A DNA stretch of 64,000 nt from Streptomyces sp. NBC_00670 (GCF_036226765.1 NZ_CP109017.1:2495501-2559500), one strand, 5' to 3'; numbered from the stretch's first letter, positions 8,589 to 16,985 are shown. Notes: generated by a model not told the origin, from the letters alone. A program made the numbers and translations.

Positions 8589-9944
8589 TCAGAACTTGTC
8601 GAGCAGTTGCCCGTAGATGCCGAACACGCCCACGGCGAGCGGGAACAGCCCGATGACGCCGATGGACTCGATCAGGTCGGCCGTGCGCCGCAGCCGCACC
8701 CGTACGTGCTCCGGCGGCTGCACCGCGAGGACGAGCAGCGGCAGCACGGCGGCCGCGCACAGCACGGCGAGCGGTCCGGCGCCGCCCGCGTGGTCCGTCC
8801 ACACCACGGTGAGCCGCACGACGAGCAGCGCGGCGGCGGCGAACAGCGCGACCACCTCAGCGACCAGCGGAAAGGCCCGGGCCCGCGACAGCAGGACGAC
8901 GGCGGTGAGCGAGGCGAGCGCCACGCTCCACGGGGTCGGGCTGTCCGCGGTGGTCAGCAGCCAGCCGCCGGCCGCGGCGGAGGCGGCGGTGACGACGGTG
9001 GCGAGGGCGAGGCCGCGGTGCGTGGCGGCGAGCGCGTTGGCCACCTGGTGGCGGCTGATGGAGACGCCACCGGAGCGCTTGTCGTCGAGCCCGGTGAGCC
9101 CGGAGGCCATCAGCGCGAACCGGGGCAGCAGGCCGAGCAGGATGACGGAGAAGACCGCCATCACCGCGCCGAGCCGGTCGGAGCGGTCCTGGAGCGCGGC
9201 GACGGCCTCCCAGACGGCGGCCATGACGGCGACGGCACCCGCGCCGATGAGTCCGCCGCGGCCGAGCGGTGAGAAGAAGGCGAGCAGCAGGAGCACCAGC
9301 ACCAGGGCCGCCGCGACGGCGGCGAGCCGTGCGGTCGCCGCCCAGTCGTGGGCGTCGGCGAAGGTCCAGGCGGCGAGCAGGCCGAGTCCGCCGGAGGTGA
9401 GCAGCAGCGCGGTGGCCAGGCCCTGGTTGCCCTCGCCGATCTTCGCGACGGCGGCGCCGGCGAGCAGGAAGACGACGGTGGCGCCGAGCAGGACGCCGGC
9501 CAGCGAGTCCAGCGCGAACTCGCGGCGCGCGAGGACGGCGGTGACGACCGCGAAGGCGACCGTGGCCGTGCCGGCGGTGGCCCGCCGGGCGGCGGGGCGC
9601 CAGCGCCAGCCGCGCAGGTCGAGGTCGTCGGCGACCTGGTCGGTGACGTCGTGCACGACGGGCGCGGGCGGTGCGGCGTGCGCGCGCACGAGTTGCAGTA
9701 CGGCGCCGTCGGGGACGCCCTCGGAGGAGAGCGTGGCGTCGTGCGGCAGGACCGAGCCGTCGGAGGTGATCAGCTGCCGGGTCATGGGCCGGGAGGCGGC
9801 CCGGTCGTCGAGCAACTGCAGGATGTCGGGCAGCAGTTGGCCGATCGGGGTGTCCGACGGCAGAACGATGTCGGCTCGCCGTCGCTCGCCGACCAGGGTG
9901 ACCCGGCTGAGCTGGGCCCGGGACGTCGTTGCTGTGCTCACCAC
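8589..9944 (-). CDS. eccD: Type VII secretion integral membrane protein EccD
   Basis: The membrane pore component of the ESX apparatus. The first 90 residues form the ubiquitin-like YukD domain (SRVTLVGERRRADIVLPSDTPIGQLLPDIL...), and the remainder has about eleven hydrophobic helices, matching the EccD layout; 451 residues is a normal length. The start is GTG, immediately followed by a second in-frame GTG, so the exact first residue is uncertain by one codon. The gene lies about 90 bp before the MinD-like gene and 125 bp after a small membrane-protein gene, all on the minus strand. EccB, EccE, MycP and EsxA/B are not seen in the window. Confidence 0.92.
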   Translation of the reverse strand: MVSTATTSRAQLSRVTLVGERRRADIVLPSDTPIGQLLPDILQLLDDRAASRPMTRQLITSDGSVLPHDATLSSEGVPDGAVLQLVRAHAAPPAPVVHDVTDQVADDLDLRGWRWRPAARRATAGTATVAFAVVTAVLARREFALDSLAGVLLGATVVFLLAGAAVAKIGEGNQGLATALLLTSGGLGLLAAWTFADAHDWAATARLAAVAAALVLVLLLLAFFSPLGRGGLIGAGAVAVMAAVWEAVAALQDRSDRLGAVMAVFSVILLGLLPRFALMASGLTGLDDKRSGGVSISRHQVANALAATHRGLALATVVTAASAAAGGWLLTTADSPTPWSVALASLTAVVLLSRARAFPLVAEVVALFAAAALLVVRLTVVWTDHAGGAGPLAVLCAAAVLPLLVLAVQPPEHVRVRLRRTADLIESIGVIGLFPLAVGVFGIYGQLLDKF

Positions 9945-10069
9945 GTGCGGGAACCTATCATCGTGTAGTTTCGGCCACGGGGCGCCGATGGCGCGAACAT
10001 GTCGCTATCTGGTGACGTGCGCATGCCCATCATTCCCCCGTGTGTCCTTCCCGTCTCCCGTCCGGTTCA

Positions 10070-10402
10070 CTACTGCCCGCCCCCGTCGTTCGTCGCGCTC
10101 TTCGTGGGGCTCTTCGTGGGGCTCGGCGAGCCGCTCTGCCCGGACGGGTTGTAGAGCTGCTCCTGCTGCTGTTCCTGCTTCTTCTTCTCGGCCTTCTGCT
10201 TGTCCAGGGTCGCCTGGAGGAAGGACCAGCCGACGCATCCGGCGCACAGCACGGCGGCGATGGCGATGCCCGCGAAGACCTTGCCGAGCCGCTCGTCCAC
10301 CGTGCGCCGGCCGCGCTGCGCGCCGAACAGCAGCGCGTCCCGCATCCGGCGCCGGCGCACCGCCACCGACTCCAGCAGCTGGCTGTCGTAGTCCCGTGCC
10401 AT
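10070..10402 (-). CDS. Small single-pass membrane protein at the head of the ESX run
   Basis: A 110-residue protein I cannot assign to a named family. Residues 1-40 are basic (RRRRMRDALLFGAQRGRRTVDERLG), residues 41-62 form one membrane helix (VFAGIAIAAVLCAGCVGWSFL), then comes a Lys/Gln-rich helix (KQKAEKKKQEQQQEQ) and a Ser/Pro/Thr tail. The positive-inside rule puts the N-terminus in the cytosol and the tail outside. The topology is like the N-terminus of EccB, whose large extracytoplasmic domain is absent, so it could be a miniature functional replacement or just an accessory. It is the first gene of the minus-strand run leading to eccD. Its reality is supported by position and composition; function is unknown. 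Confidence 0.75.
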   Translation of the reverse strand: MARDYDSQLLESVAVRRRRMRDALLFGAQRGRRTVDERLGKVFAGIAIAAVLCAGCVGWSFLQATLDKQKAEKKKQEQQQEQLYNPSGQSGSPSPTKSPTKSATNDGGGQ

Positions 10403-10684
10403 CAGTCGTCGTCCCGTGTCGTCTCGTCAGTCACCTGCGGTGGGGCGGGGGTGTCGGGGCGGGGGCGGTGAGCCGGTGGGCGGCGGGCTCGGGGAGGACG
10501 GCGTACCGGGCGGAACCGGCGCAGGCCGCGGCTCCCGCCGTCCGCGCGCCGGGTGGCGCGCCGGTGCGCCGCGCGTACCTCCCCGGCTCCGTGCGCCTTC
10601 GCCGGTCCCCCGCGTACGGCATGGCTCCCCCTCACTTTGCCCCCGCAACATAAGCCATGGGTCACCGGGCAGTACAGCCCGGGG

Positions 10685-11086
10685 TCAGTCCTGGGCGGCC
10701 AACGCCTTGACGGCGTCGGCGTCGGGGGCGTCGGTCAGCGACTCCGGCACAGCCCGCCCCTTCCTGCCCTCCGGCGCGGCCAGCATCTCCGCGAGCGCCT
10801 GCGACGGCGGAACGCCCCGCCCCTTGGCCTCGGTCAGCCGGGCGTGCCAGAAGCCACCCTCGGACAAGGCGCGAGGCCCGGCAGCCTGCCGGGGTTCCCA
10901 CGCGGCGGCGTCGTCCTCAACGGCGCCCCACACATAACCGAGCACCGCCCCGCCCTGCTTGTCGACCACCGTGAAGTACCGCACCGGCTTGTCACTGTGC
11001 GTCCGGTACCGAGGCGGTCCCGGCGACACGAGGTTGAAATGCACGTCCTCGTCGAAGCGCGGGTTGATCGGTCGTTCAGAGCTCAT
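10685..11086 (-). CDS. Candidate immunity protein for the adjacent ADP-ribosyltransferase toxin
   Basis: A 133-residue soluble protein (MSSERPINPRFDEDVHFNLVSPGPPRY...) with no signal peptide, no membrane helix and no family I recognise. Its acidic, alanine-rich C-terminus is unremarkable. It follows the toxin gene on the same strand within about 50 bp, the usual place for an immunity gene of a polymorphic toxin, which is the only evidence for that role. An alternative ATG at 11116, 18 nt after the toxin stop, would add ten residues; neither start has a strong ribosome-binding site, and I prefer the inner one because the protein-like composition begins there. Confidence 0.7.
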   Translation of the reverse strand: MSSERPINPRFDEDVHFNLVSPGPPRYRTHSDKPVRYFTVVDKQGGAVLGYVWGAVEDDAAAWEPRQAAGPRALSEGGFWHARLTEAKGRGVPPSQALAEMLAAPEGRKGRAVPESLTDAPDADAVKALAAQD

Positions 11087-11134
11087 GCTGTCCACATTCC
11101 CTTTTCCGTCAGGCATGTTTGGTCCGCGAGGAGG

Positions 11135-13477
11135 CTAGGGCCTCGGCAGAACCTCCCCGTAGACATGCCACTTGCCGGCGGCCTCGTCCATGACGACGCG
11201 GGTCACCTTGTACTGCGTACCGCGGGCCAGCAGCAGTTCCCGTTCGCCGGGGAACTGGGAGAGGTGATCCAGCCAGAGCGCGGGAGTGCCCTTCGGCACC
11301 CGCAAGTGCATCCACACCGGCTTCCCATCGAAGGGCGGTGGCGGCGTTTTGCCGAGCGCCGTCGACGTGTACGCCTTGTCGTCGAACACACCGCCTTGCA
11401 TATCCAGTGGCGAGTGCAGATTGAGGTGGTCGATTCCGGTGCCGCGCACGATCATGATGTCTTCGGGTACGGGACGGGCGCCCATGACCTTGTCCATCTC
11501 CTCAATCGTGTGCAACGTGGCGTCGGATGCGGGAGCGCCGGTGCGGAGATGCCCGTTGATGTCGTCGTAGCTGTTGCCGGTGTAGGTGACCAGGCTGTCC
11601 CGGGACGCGGGGTCCAGATCGTCCAGGAAGTCGTTCCAGTACGCGTTGCCGTAGTCGAACCCTGCCTTGTTGCTGAGGCTGGGTGCCGGATTCGTACCGT
11701 GCGCCAGTTCTGCCTCGGCCACCGCCTTCTGCTCGGCGTCGCTGAGGCCGGCGAACTCGGACTGCGACATGGACGGCTTGTACTCGAACGGTTCTCCCGG
11801 TCCGCCGTGTCCTCCCGGCACGTCCGTGTCCGCGTGGCCCGTCGGCCCGGGGCCGTCCGGGGCGTGGTGGGTCGTGGCGTCCGTGACCGCGTGGGCCGGG
11901 GTCGCGTGGTCGCCCGGGTGCGCCGCGTCGTCCGGGTGGCCCGGCCCGTCGTGGTCGCCACCGTGCGCACCGTCGTGCGGGTGGTCACCGCCGTGCGCGC
12001 CGTCGTGCGGGGCGCCCGGTGTCTCGTGGCCGGGGTGGGGGGCGGCGCCCGGCGTCTCGTGCGGCGGGGCATGCGTCGGCGTGTGCTCGTACGACGTCGG
12101 GGTCGGGCCGTGGCCGTACGCCGGCTGGTGCGGGGCGTCGGCCGTGTGGGCCAGGGTGTCGCCGGGGCCGTGGGCCGCGGCGTAGACCGGGTGGTGGCCG
12201 CCGGGCAGCGTCCAGCTTGCCGGGAGGCCGGGGGCCGCCTCGTGGGGGATGGGGGTGGGGTCCACGACGCCCTCGGGGGTCGTGAGGTGGCCCTGGGGGT
12301 CCAGGATGCGGCCGTCGGGGAGGTGGACCGAGCCGTCGGGAAGGGTCGGGATGTCGATCTTGCCGACGCCCTTCAGCGCCTTCGTCACGTCACCGATCTT
12401 CGACAGGCCCGCGCCCGCGCCCTTCATGACGTACGTCATCGGGTCGATGACCTTGCCCGCCTTGCCCGCCACCGACAGCGCCTTGGCGATCGCGCCCGCC
12501 TTGCCCGCGCCCGACGCCGCCGCCCCCGCACCGCCCGTGAAGACCGTCGTCACGACGTTGAAGGTGACCGCGCCGGCCGCCCGCGCGGGGTTCTTGCCCC
12601 ACTCGTCCCACGCCACCAGCGCCTTGCCCGTCTCCTTCACCGCCGTGCGGGAGTCGCGGATCCAGGCGGGGAGCTTGTCGTCGGGCAGGGCCCAGAACGC
12701 CGTGCCCACGCCGGGGATCGAGGCGATCGCCAGGCCCGTGGCCAGCTGCGCCAGGCCCTTCCACGCCTGGCCCATCGCCTCCCAGCCGCCGAAGCCGACC
12801 AGCGTGCCCAGGCCCTTGATCGTGCCCCAGACGCCGTCGACGATCAGGCCGTCCCACACGAACGACTTGATCCAGTGGCCCACTTCCCAGACGTGGTGCT
12901 TCTCCTCCACCGGGTCGCCCCACGGCAGCTTCGCGTTCTTCATGTCGTCCGCGTTGAACCCGTACTGGTCCTTGCGGTCCGAGCCGTCCCCCGCCACCAT
13001 CTGCGTGCCGCCGAAGATCGCCGTGATCTTGTTGTGGCAGGTCCGCTCCGCCGCCCAGAACGCCGCGACCGTCGTCGTGATGTCGTCCCGGATGCCGTTG
13101 TGCTCGTCGACCTTGTCCTCGTCGTACTGCCAGTCGTCGTCGTCCTTCACGGAGTTGACGAAGGTCGTCGCCTTGGTCTTCAGCTCCGCCAGTTTCGTGG
13201 CCAGCGGTCGGATCTCGGTGGCGTACGAGGACAGCGCCGAGGAGACCGTCTCCAGGTCCGTCGCGAAGTCGTCCGCGCGGTCCTTCACCGGCTTCGTCGT
13301 CGCGAAGAGCTGCTCCGCCTCCGGAGCCGTGTAGTACGCCGACAGGCCCTGGAACTGGGAGTGGACGCCGGCACCCGTCGAGCGGACGTGCGACGCGTCC
13401 GTCCTCAGATCCCCGTAGTCCTTCTCCAGCTGCGTCAGATCACCCGTGAACTGCGGAATCTGTGCTGGGTTGATCAC
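11135..13477 (-). CDS. Putative type VII secreted polymorphic toxin with C-terminal ADP-ribosyltransferase domain
   Basis: A 780-residue modular protein. Residues 1-110 are helical and WXG100/LXG-like (INPAQIPQFTGDLTQLEKDYGDLRTDASHV...), the kind of module that targets the ESX pathway. A hydrophobic, glycine-rich middle is followed by a linker with about 25 histidines (roughly residues 425-560). The C-terminus carries the R-S-ExE signature of ADP-ribosyltransferase exotoxins: IMIVRGTG (Arg678), YTSTALG (Ser705) and GERELLL (Glu745, Glu747). Such toxins transfer ADP-ribose from NAD to a protein, usually at arginine for the ExE class. No Sec signal is present. The start is GTG with GAGG just upstream. 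The T7SS genes next door and the small gene downstream fit an effector-immunity pair; secretion itself is inferred. Confidence 0.85.
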   Translation of the reverse strand: MINPAQIPQFTGDLTQLEKDYGDLRTDASHVRSTGAGVHSQFQGLSAYYTAPEAEQLFATTKPVKDRADDFATDLETVSSALSSYATEIRPLATKLAELKTKATTFVNSVKDDDDWQYDEDKVDEHNGIRDDITTTVAAFWAAERTCHNKITAIFGGTQMVAGDGSDRKDQYGFNADDMKNAKLPWGDPVEEKHHVWEVGHWIKSFVWDGLIVDGVWGTIKGLGTLVGFGGWEAMGQAWKGLAQLATGLAIASIPGVGTAFWALPDDKLPAWIRDSRTAVKETGKALVAWDEWGKNPARAAGAVTFNVVTTVFTGGAGAAASGAGKAGAIAKALSVAGKAGKVIDPMTYVMKGAGAGLSKIGDVTKALKGVGKIDIPTLPDGSVHLPDGRILDPQGHLTTPEGVVDPTPIPHEAAPGLPASWTLPGGHHPVYAAAHGPGDTLAHTADAPHQPAYGHGPTPTSYEHTPTHAPPHETPGAAPHPGHETPGAPHDGAHGGDHPHDGAHGGDHDGPGHPDDAAHPGDHATPAHAVTDATTHHAPDGPGPTGHADTDVPGGHGGPGEPFEYKPSMSQSEFAGLSDAEQKAVAEAELAHGTNPAPSLSNKAGFDYGNAYWNDFLDDLDPASRDSLVTYTGNSYDDINGHLRTGAPASDATLHTIEEMDKVMGARPVPEDIMIVRGTGIDHLNLHSPLDMQGGVFDDKAYTSTALGKTPPPPFDGKPVWMHLRVPKGTPALWLDHLSQFPGERELLLARGTQYKVTRVVMDEAAGKWHVYGEVLPRP

Positions 13478-13605
13478 CGCGACCTCGACCCCCGTCCCGG
13501 CCCGTTGCCTGGCGTGCTGTGCTGTGCCGTGCGCGCAGTCATCTCTATCAACTCCGCGATTGCTGGTGCAATCCGGGTTGGTGAGGCAGCCGGTGGGAAG
13601 AACGG

Positions 13606-14781
13606 TCAGTGGGACGGGGCCGTCGGGCCCTCGCGGCAGATCAGCAGCAGCGCCCGGTCGTCGTTGACGTCCTTGGCGACCGCCTCGATCAGATGCCAGG
13701 CCGCCCCGCGGAAACCGCCCGCGACATAGCGGTCGGCCTCGCCGGTGAGGCGGTCCATGCCCTCCGCGATGTCCCGTTCCGCCGTCTCCACCAGGCCGTC
13801 GGTGAACAGCATCAGCACGTCCCCGGGGCGCAGCGAGCCCTTCACCGAGTCGAACTGCGCGCCGTCGTAGACACCGAGCAGCGGGCCCTCCGCGGACTTC
13901 TGCTCCCAGCGACCGCTGCCCGCGCTGAGCTGGAGGCCCGGCGGGTGCCCGGCGGAGTACAACTCGTAGTCCCCGGAGTCGAGGTCGAGGACGAGGTGGA
14001 TGGAGGTCGCGAACCCCTCCTCCCAGTCCTGGCGCAGGAGGTAGCCGTTGGCGGCGGGCAGGAAGGCGTGCGGCGGCAGGGAGCCGAGGAGGCCGCCGAA
14101 CGCGCCGGACAGCAGCAGCGCGCGCGAGCCGGCGTCCATGCCCTTGCCGGAGACGTCGGTGAGGACGACCTCCAGCGTGCGGCCGCCGTTGGTACGGGCC
14201 GCGACCACGAAGTCCCCGGAGAAGGACTGCCCGCCGGCCGGCCGCAGCGCCATCTCGCGGTGCCAGCCCATCGGCAGCTTCGGCAGCTTGCTCTGCACCC
14301 GGATGCGCTCGCGCAGGTCGAACAGCATGGTGCCGCCGCGCCGCCAGGGCACGCCGACCCGGCTGCGGAACTGCGCGATCAGCAGCCCGAAGAAGCCGCA
14401 CGCGGCGACCACGAGCACCACGCCGGGCGTGACCCGGGAGGGGCCCTGGGTGTACGGGCCGAGCTGGACGGACTCGACGATCAGCGCGGTGGCGGCGGCC
14501 GCGTACAGCGCGAGCAGGCTGGAGGGTCGCAGCAGCAGGCCGCCGGCGACGATCGGCAGGACGAGGACGGCCGGTGAGCACCAGACCGAGTTGGCCATCG
14601 TCGTCGCCGCGATGACGGGCACGGTGAGCATCAGGCCGACGAGGGCGATCCAGTCGGAGCCGTCCCCGCGGAAGTAGTCCACGGCGGCGCGGCGCAGCCC
14701 GACGCGGGCCCGGTGCCACTGCTTTTTCACCCGGGCCGGGAACGTCTCGGCTTCCGCTCGCCGCTCTCGTCCTGATGCCAT
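13606..14781 (-). CDS. Membrane-anchored SpoIIE-type PP2C serine phosphatase
   Basis: A 391-residue protein with four hydrophobic segments (residues 45-130) and a cytosolic PPM/SpoIIE phosphatase domain. The metal-binding motifs are visible: FSGDFVVA, VLTDVSGKGMDAG, YELYSAGHPPGL, LMLFTDGLVETAERD and NDDRALLLI. Phosphatases of this class dephosphorylate anti-anti-sigma factors, so it may feed a partner-switching sigma-factor circuit, but no anti-sigma or anti-anti-sigma gene is adjacent. It lies 128 bp before the toxin gene on the same strand; co-transcription is possible but not evident. All catalytic aspartates appear intact. Confidence 0.9.
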   Translation of the reverse strand: MASGRERRAEAETFPARVKKQWHRARVGLRRAAVDYFRGDGSDWIALVGLMLTVPVIAATTMANSVWCSPAVLVLPIVAGGLLLRPSSLLALYAAAATALIVESVQLGPYTQGPSRVTPGVVLVVAACGFFGLLIAQFRSRVGVPWRRGGTMLFDLRERIRVQSKLPKLPMGWHREMALRPAGGQSFSGDFVVAARTNGGRTLEVVLTDVSGKGMDAGSRALLLSGAFGGLLGSLPPHAFLPAANGYLLRQDWEEGFATSIHLVLDLDSGDYELYSAGHPPGLQLSAGSGRWEQKSAEGPLLGVYDGAQFDSVKGSLRPGDVLMLFTDGLVETAERDIAEGMDRLTGEADRYVAGGFRGAAWHLIEAVAKDVNDDRALLLICREGPTAPSH

Positions 14782-15015
14782 TGCTCGGGACCCTATCCAT
14801 CGGACCAGGTGCTTGGCACGGGAGGTACCACTTGTCCCCCGTCCGAGCGCTCAACTTCACAGGGTATGGGGGCCCGTACGGTGAGTGATACGGCCGCACT
14901 CGTACCGGATTGCCCCGATAGGCGGGACGGGGACGGTCGATCATGTGCTGTACGCACGGGAGTTGGGGCGGCGTGCGCGGACCGGGCCGTGGTGTCGAAC
15001 GCGTCCGGACGGCCG

Positions 15016-15837
15016 CTACGGGGCGGTCTGACAGGTGGGGCACCAGAAGAGGTTGCGGCCGGCGAGGCCCGCGGTGCGGACGGGGGTGCCGCAGAGGTGG
15101 CAGGGCAGGTTGGCCCGGCGGTAGACGTACACCTCGCCGCCGTGGTCGTCGACACGGGGCGGGCGGCCCATCGCCTCGGGGGTGTGCGCGGGGCGCACGG
15201 TGTCGATGCGGTTGAGGCGGACGCCCTCGTGCATCAGCTCGACGAGGTCGGCCCAGATCGCGTCCCACTCGGCGGGGGTGAGGTCCCGGCCGGGGCGGTA
15301 GGGGTCGATGCCGTGCCGGAAGAGGACCTCGGCGCGGTAGACGTTGCCGACGCCCGCGACGATCTTCTGGTCCATGAGCAGCGCGGCGATCGTGGTGCGG
15401 CTGCGGGAGATACGGCGGTACGCGACGTCGGGGTCGGCGTCGGCGCGCAGCGGGTCGGGGCCGAGGCGGGCGTGGACCGCCTGCTTCTCGGGATCGGTGA
15501 TCAGGGCGCAGGTGGTGGGGCCCCGGAGGTCGACGTAGGCGGTGTCGTCGGCGAGACGGAGGCGGACGGTGTCGGTGGGCGGGGGCGCGGGGGCGTCGCC
15601 GAAGGCGACCTTGCCGAAGAGGCCGAGGTGGATGTGGACCCAGCCGGTGGCGGCGAAGCCGAGGAAGAGATGTTTGCCGTGGGCCTCGGTGGCGGTGAGT
15701 GCGGTGCCGTCGAGGAGGGCGGCGGCGTCGGCGAACTTGCCCTGCGGGCTGCTGACGCGGAGGGCTCCGCGGGCGGCTCCGCCGGTGAAGCGGGCGTAGT
15801 CCTGCGCCAGGCGGTGAATGGTGTGCCCTTCCGGCAC
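15016..15837 (-). CDS. Fpg/Nei-family DNA glycosylase-AP lyase
   Basis: A base-excision repair enzyme that removes oxidised bases and cleaves the abasic site. The GTG start gives the obligatory N-terminus Pro2-Glu3 (PEGHTIHR); Pro2 is the catalytic nucleophile after methionine removal, and GGAGG lies 5 nt upstream. In-frame sequence further upstream is repeat DNA and was rejected. GKHLFLGF carries the beta-hairpin lysine, QKIVAGVGNVYRAEVLFRHGIDP is the H2TH region, and the C-terminus has a CxxC-x16-CxxC zinc finger (CHLCGT ... CPTC). PEGHTIHR places it with the endonuclease VIII (Nei) branch, close to mycobacterial Nei2, rather than with Fpg. 273 residues is normal. Confidence 0.92.
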   Translation of the reverse strand: MPEGHTIHRLAQDYARFTGGAARGALRVSSPQGKFADAAALLDGTALTATEAHGKHLFLGFAATGWVHIHLGLFGKVAFGDAPAPPPTDTVRLRLADDTAYVDLRGPTTCALITDPEKQAVHARLGPDPLRADADPDVAYRRISRSRTTIAALLMDQKIVAGVGNVYRAEVLFRHGIDPYRPGRDLTPAEWDAIWADLVELMHEGVRLNRIDTVRPAHTPEAMGRPPRVDDHGGEVYVYRRANLPCHLCGTPVRTAGLAGRNLFWCPTCQTAP

Positions 15838-15976
15838 GGGGCGCCTCCGGCGGTGCGGGATGTTCTGCGAACGGCTCGGGGATTGCGGACAGCTCGGGGG
15901 GTGCGGACAACTCGGGGGGTGCGGACAGCTCGGGGGGTTGCGGTGCGTGGGCGGCCGCGGGCTCGTCGTGGCCGAT

Positions 15977-16021
15977 CGCGCAGTTCCCCGCGCCCCTGTC
16001 AGGGGCGCGGGGAACTGCGCG
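15977..16021. repeat. Full copy of the GCGCAGTTCCCC hairpin family
   Basis: Perfect 21-nt arms (15977-15997 and 16001-16021) enclose a 3-nt loop, GTC. It is the longest perfect copy of this element in the window. It would form a very stable RNA hairpin and probably acts as a factor-independent terminator for rpiB, which is transcribed toward it. Confidence 0.85.
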
Positions 16022-16024
16022 AAA

Positions 16025-16119
16025 CGGGGCGAAGCCCCGTGCCGGGGTCCAAGGGGCGGAGCCCCTTGAGGGGACGATGGGGGTCCCCCCTGCTCGAACG
16101 AAGTTGAGAGCTTGGGGGA
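16025..16119. repeat. Three further stacked hairpins, including a known-looking Streptomyces dispersed repeat
   Basis: CGGGGC-GAA-GCCCCG (16025-16039), AAGGGGC-GGA-GCCCCTT (16051-16067) and an imperfect stem between CCCCCC (16085-16090) and GGGGG (16114-16118) with TGCTCGAACGAAGTTGAGAG between. From memory the last motif recurs many times in Streptomyces chromosomes. The cluster looks like nested mobile or REP-like elements rather than a gene. Confidence 0.7.
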
Positions 16120-16168
16120 GGGTAGGGGCGGCGGGGGCGGAAGAAAGCCCCGGCCGCCCGCACGGCCG

Positions 16169-16654
16169 TCAGGACTGCGGGTGGTGCGGGGGGATCGGGG
16201 GGAGGTCCCCCGTCGTCTCGTACCCCGCCAGCATCTCGATGCGGCGGACGTGCCGCGCATCGCCCGAGAACGGCGTCGCGAGGAACACCTCGACGAACTT
16301 CACCGCCTCCTCGCGCGAATGCATCCGCGCCCCCACCGCCACCACGTTCGCGTCATTGTGCTCCCGCCCCAACGACGCCGTCTCCTCACTCCACGCCAGC
16401 GCCGCCCGCACCCCCTTCACCTTGTTCGCCGCGATCTGCTCCCCGTTGCCGGAGCCGCCGATCACCACGCCGAGCGAGCCGGGGTCGCCCGCCGTGCGCT
16501 CCGCCGCGCGGAGGCAGAACGGCGGGTAGTCGTCCTGGGCGTCGTACACGTGCGGCCCGCAGTCCACGGGCTCGTGCCCCGCCGCCTTGAGCCATTCGAC
16601 GAGGTGGTTCTTGAGTTCGTAACCGGCGTGATCGGAGCCGAGATAGACGCGCAT
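16169..16654 (-). CDS. rpiB: Ribose-5-phosphate isomerase B
   Basis: Interconverts ribose 5-phosphate and ribulose 5-phosphate in the pentose phosphate pathway. The 161-residue protein begins MRVYLGSDHAGYELK, the family hallmark, and has GVVIGGSGNGEQIAANK, where the actinobacterial type uses glutamate rather than cysteine as the base, and HNDANVVAVGARM. The start is the ATG that opens this motif; an in-frame ATG at 16711 would add unrelated residues. It is divergent from the permease on the right. The C-terminal tail is proline-rich and not conserved-looking. Confidence 0.95.
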   Translation of the reverse strand: MRVYLGSDHAGYELKNHLVEWLKAAGHEPVDCGPHVYDAQDDYPPFCLRAAERTAGDPGSLGVVIGGSGNGEQIAANKVKGVRAALAWSEETASLGREHNDANVVAVGARMHSREEAVKFVEVFLATPFSGDARHVRRIEMLAGYETTGDLPPIPPHHPQS

Positions 16655-16985
16655 GGTTCCGAGTGTGGCACGGCCCCCGCCGCGTCGGCCTCCCGGGTAC
16701 CGCGCACCCAAACTGTGAGACGCGCTACGGAACCACAGGTAAGCCGCTTGTAAAATATCCGAAACTCAGGTTCCACAGGACATCACCCTGGGATTCACTG
16801 GTCCGGCCCGTGCGCCGCTCGCACGGGCGGGCGGCCCGTCCCACCCCTCGCACGTGTTCCGCCCGTGCGGCGTTCGTGCACCCCTCGTGAAACGCCGGAT
16901 GATCCGCGCGCACCGGGGGAAGACGACAGCCCTACTCACCGGCCCCGGCTCCCACCCCCCGGCCCCGGCGCAAAGGAAGACGCGC
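16655..16985. other. Divergent promoter region between rpiB and the permease
   Basis: No gene is seen. The only AT-rich patch is CTTGTAAAATATCC near 16748-16761, flanked by GGAACCACAGG (about 16730) and GGTTCCACAGG (about 16770), which are inverted in their first six bases and direct in the rest. This is the likely site of promoter and regulator binding, but I cannot name the regulator. Confidence 0.45.

Larger units (their letters stand above)
15838..16168. other. Repeat-filled intergenic region between the glycosylase and rpiB
   Basis: No gene is seen. The left part (15838-15970) is low-complexity sequence with iterated CAGCTCGGGGGGTGCGGA units, about 18 bp long. The right part is a chain of four hairpins, listed separately at 15977-16021 and 16025-16119. 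Confidence 0.7.

Noticed and set aside
8500..8802. N-terminal extension of the MinD-like ATPase
   Set aside because: The extension is Arg-rich, overlaps eccD and skips a good ribosome-binding site before the ATG at 8499.
10553..13729. Long plus-strand frame opposite the toxin gene
   Set aside because: Arg/Val-rich low-complexity translation with no motifs; the minus-strand frame has the ART signature.
13478..15910. Extension of the toxin frame upstream over the SpoIIE phosphatase
   Set aside because: Pro/Arg-rich translation overlapping a well-supported gene in another frame; the GTG at 13477 fits the WXG100-like start.
15838..16260. N-terminal extension of the DNA glycosylase
   Set aside because: Would translate repeat DNA and bury the Pro2 nucleophile that must be at the N-terminus.
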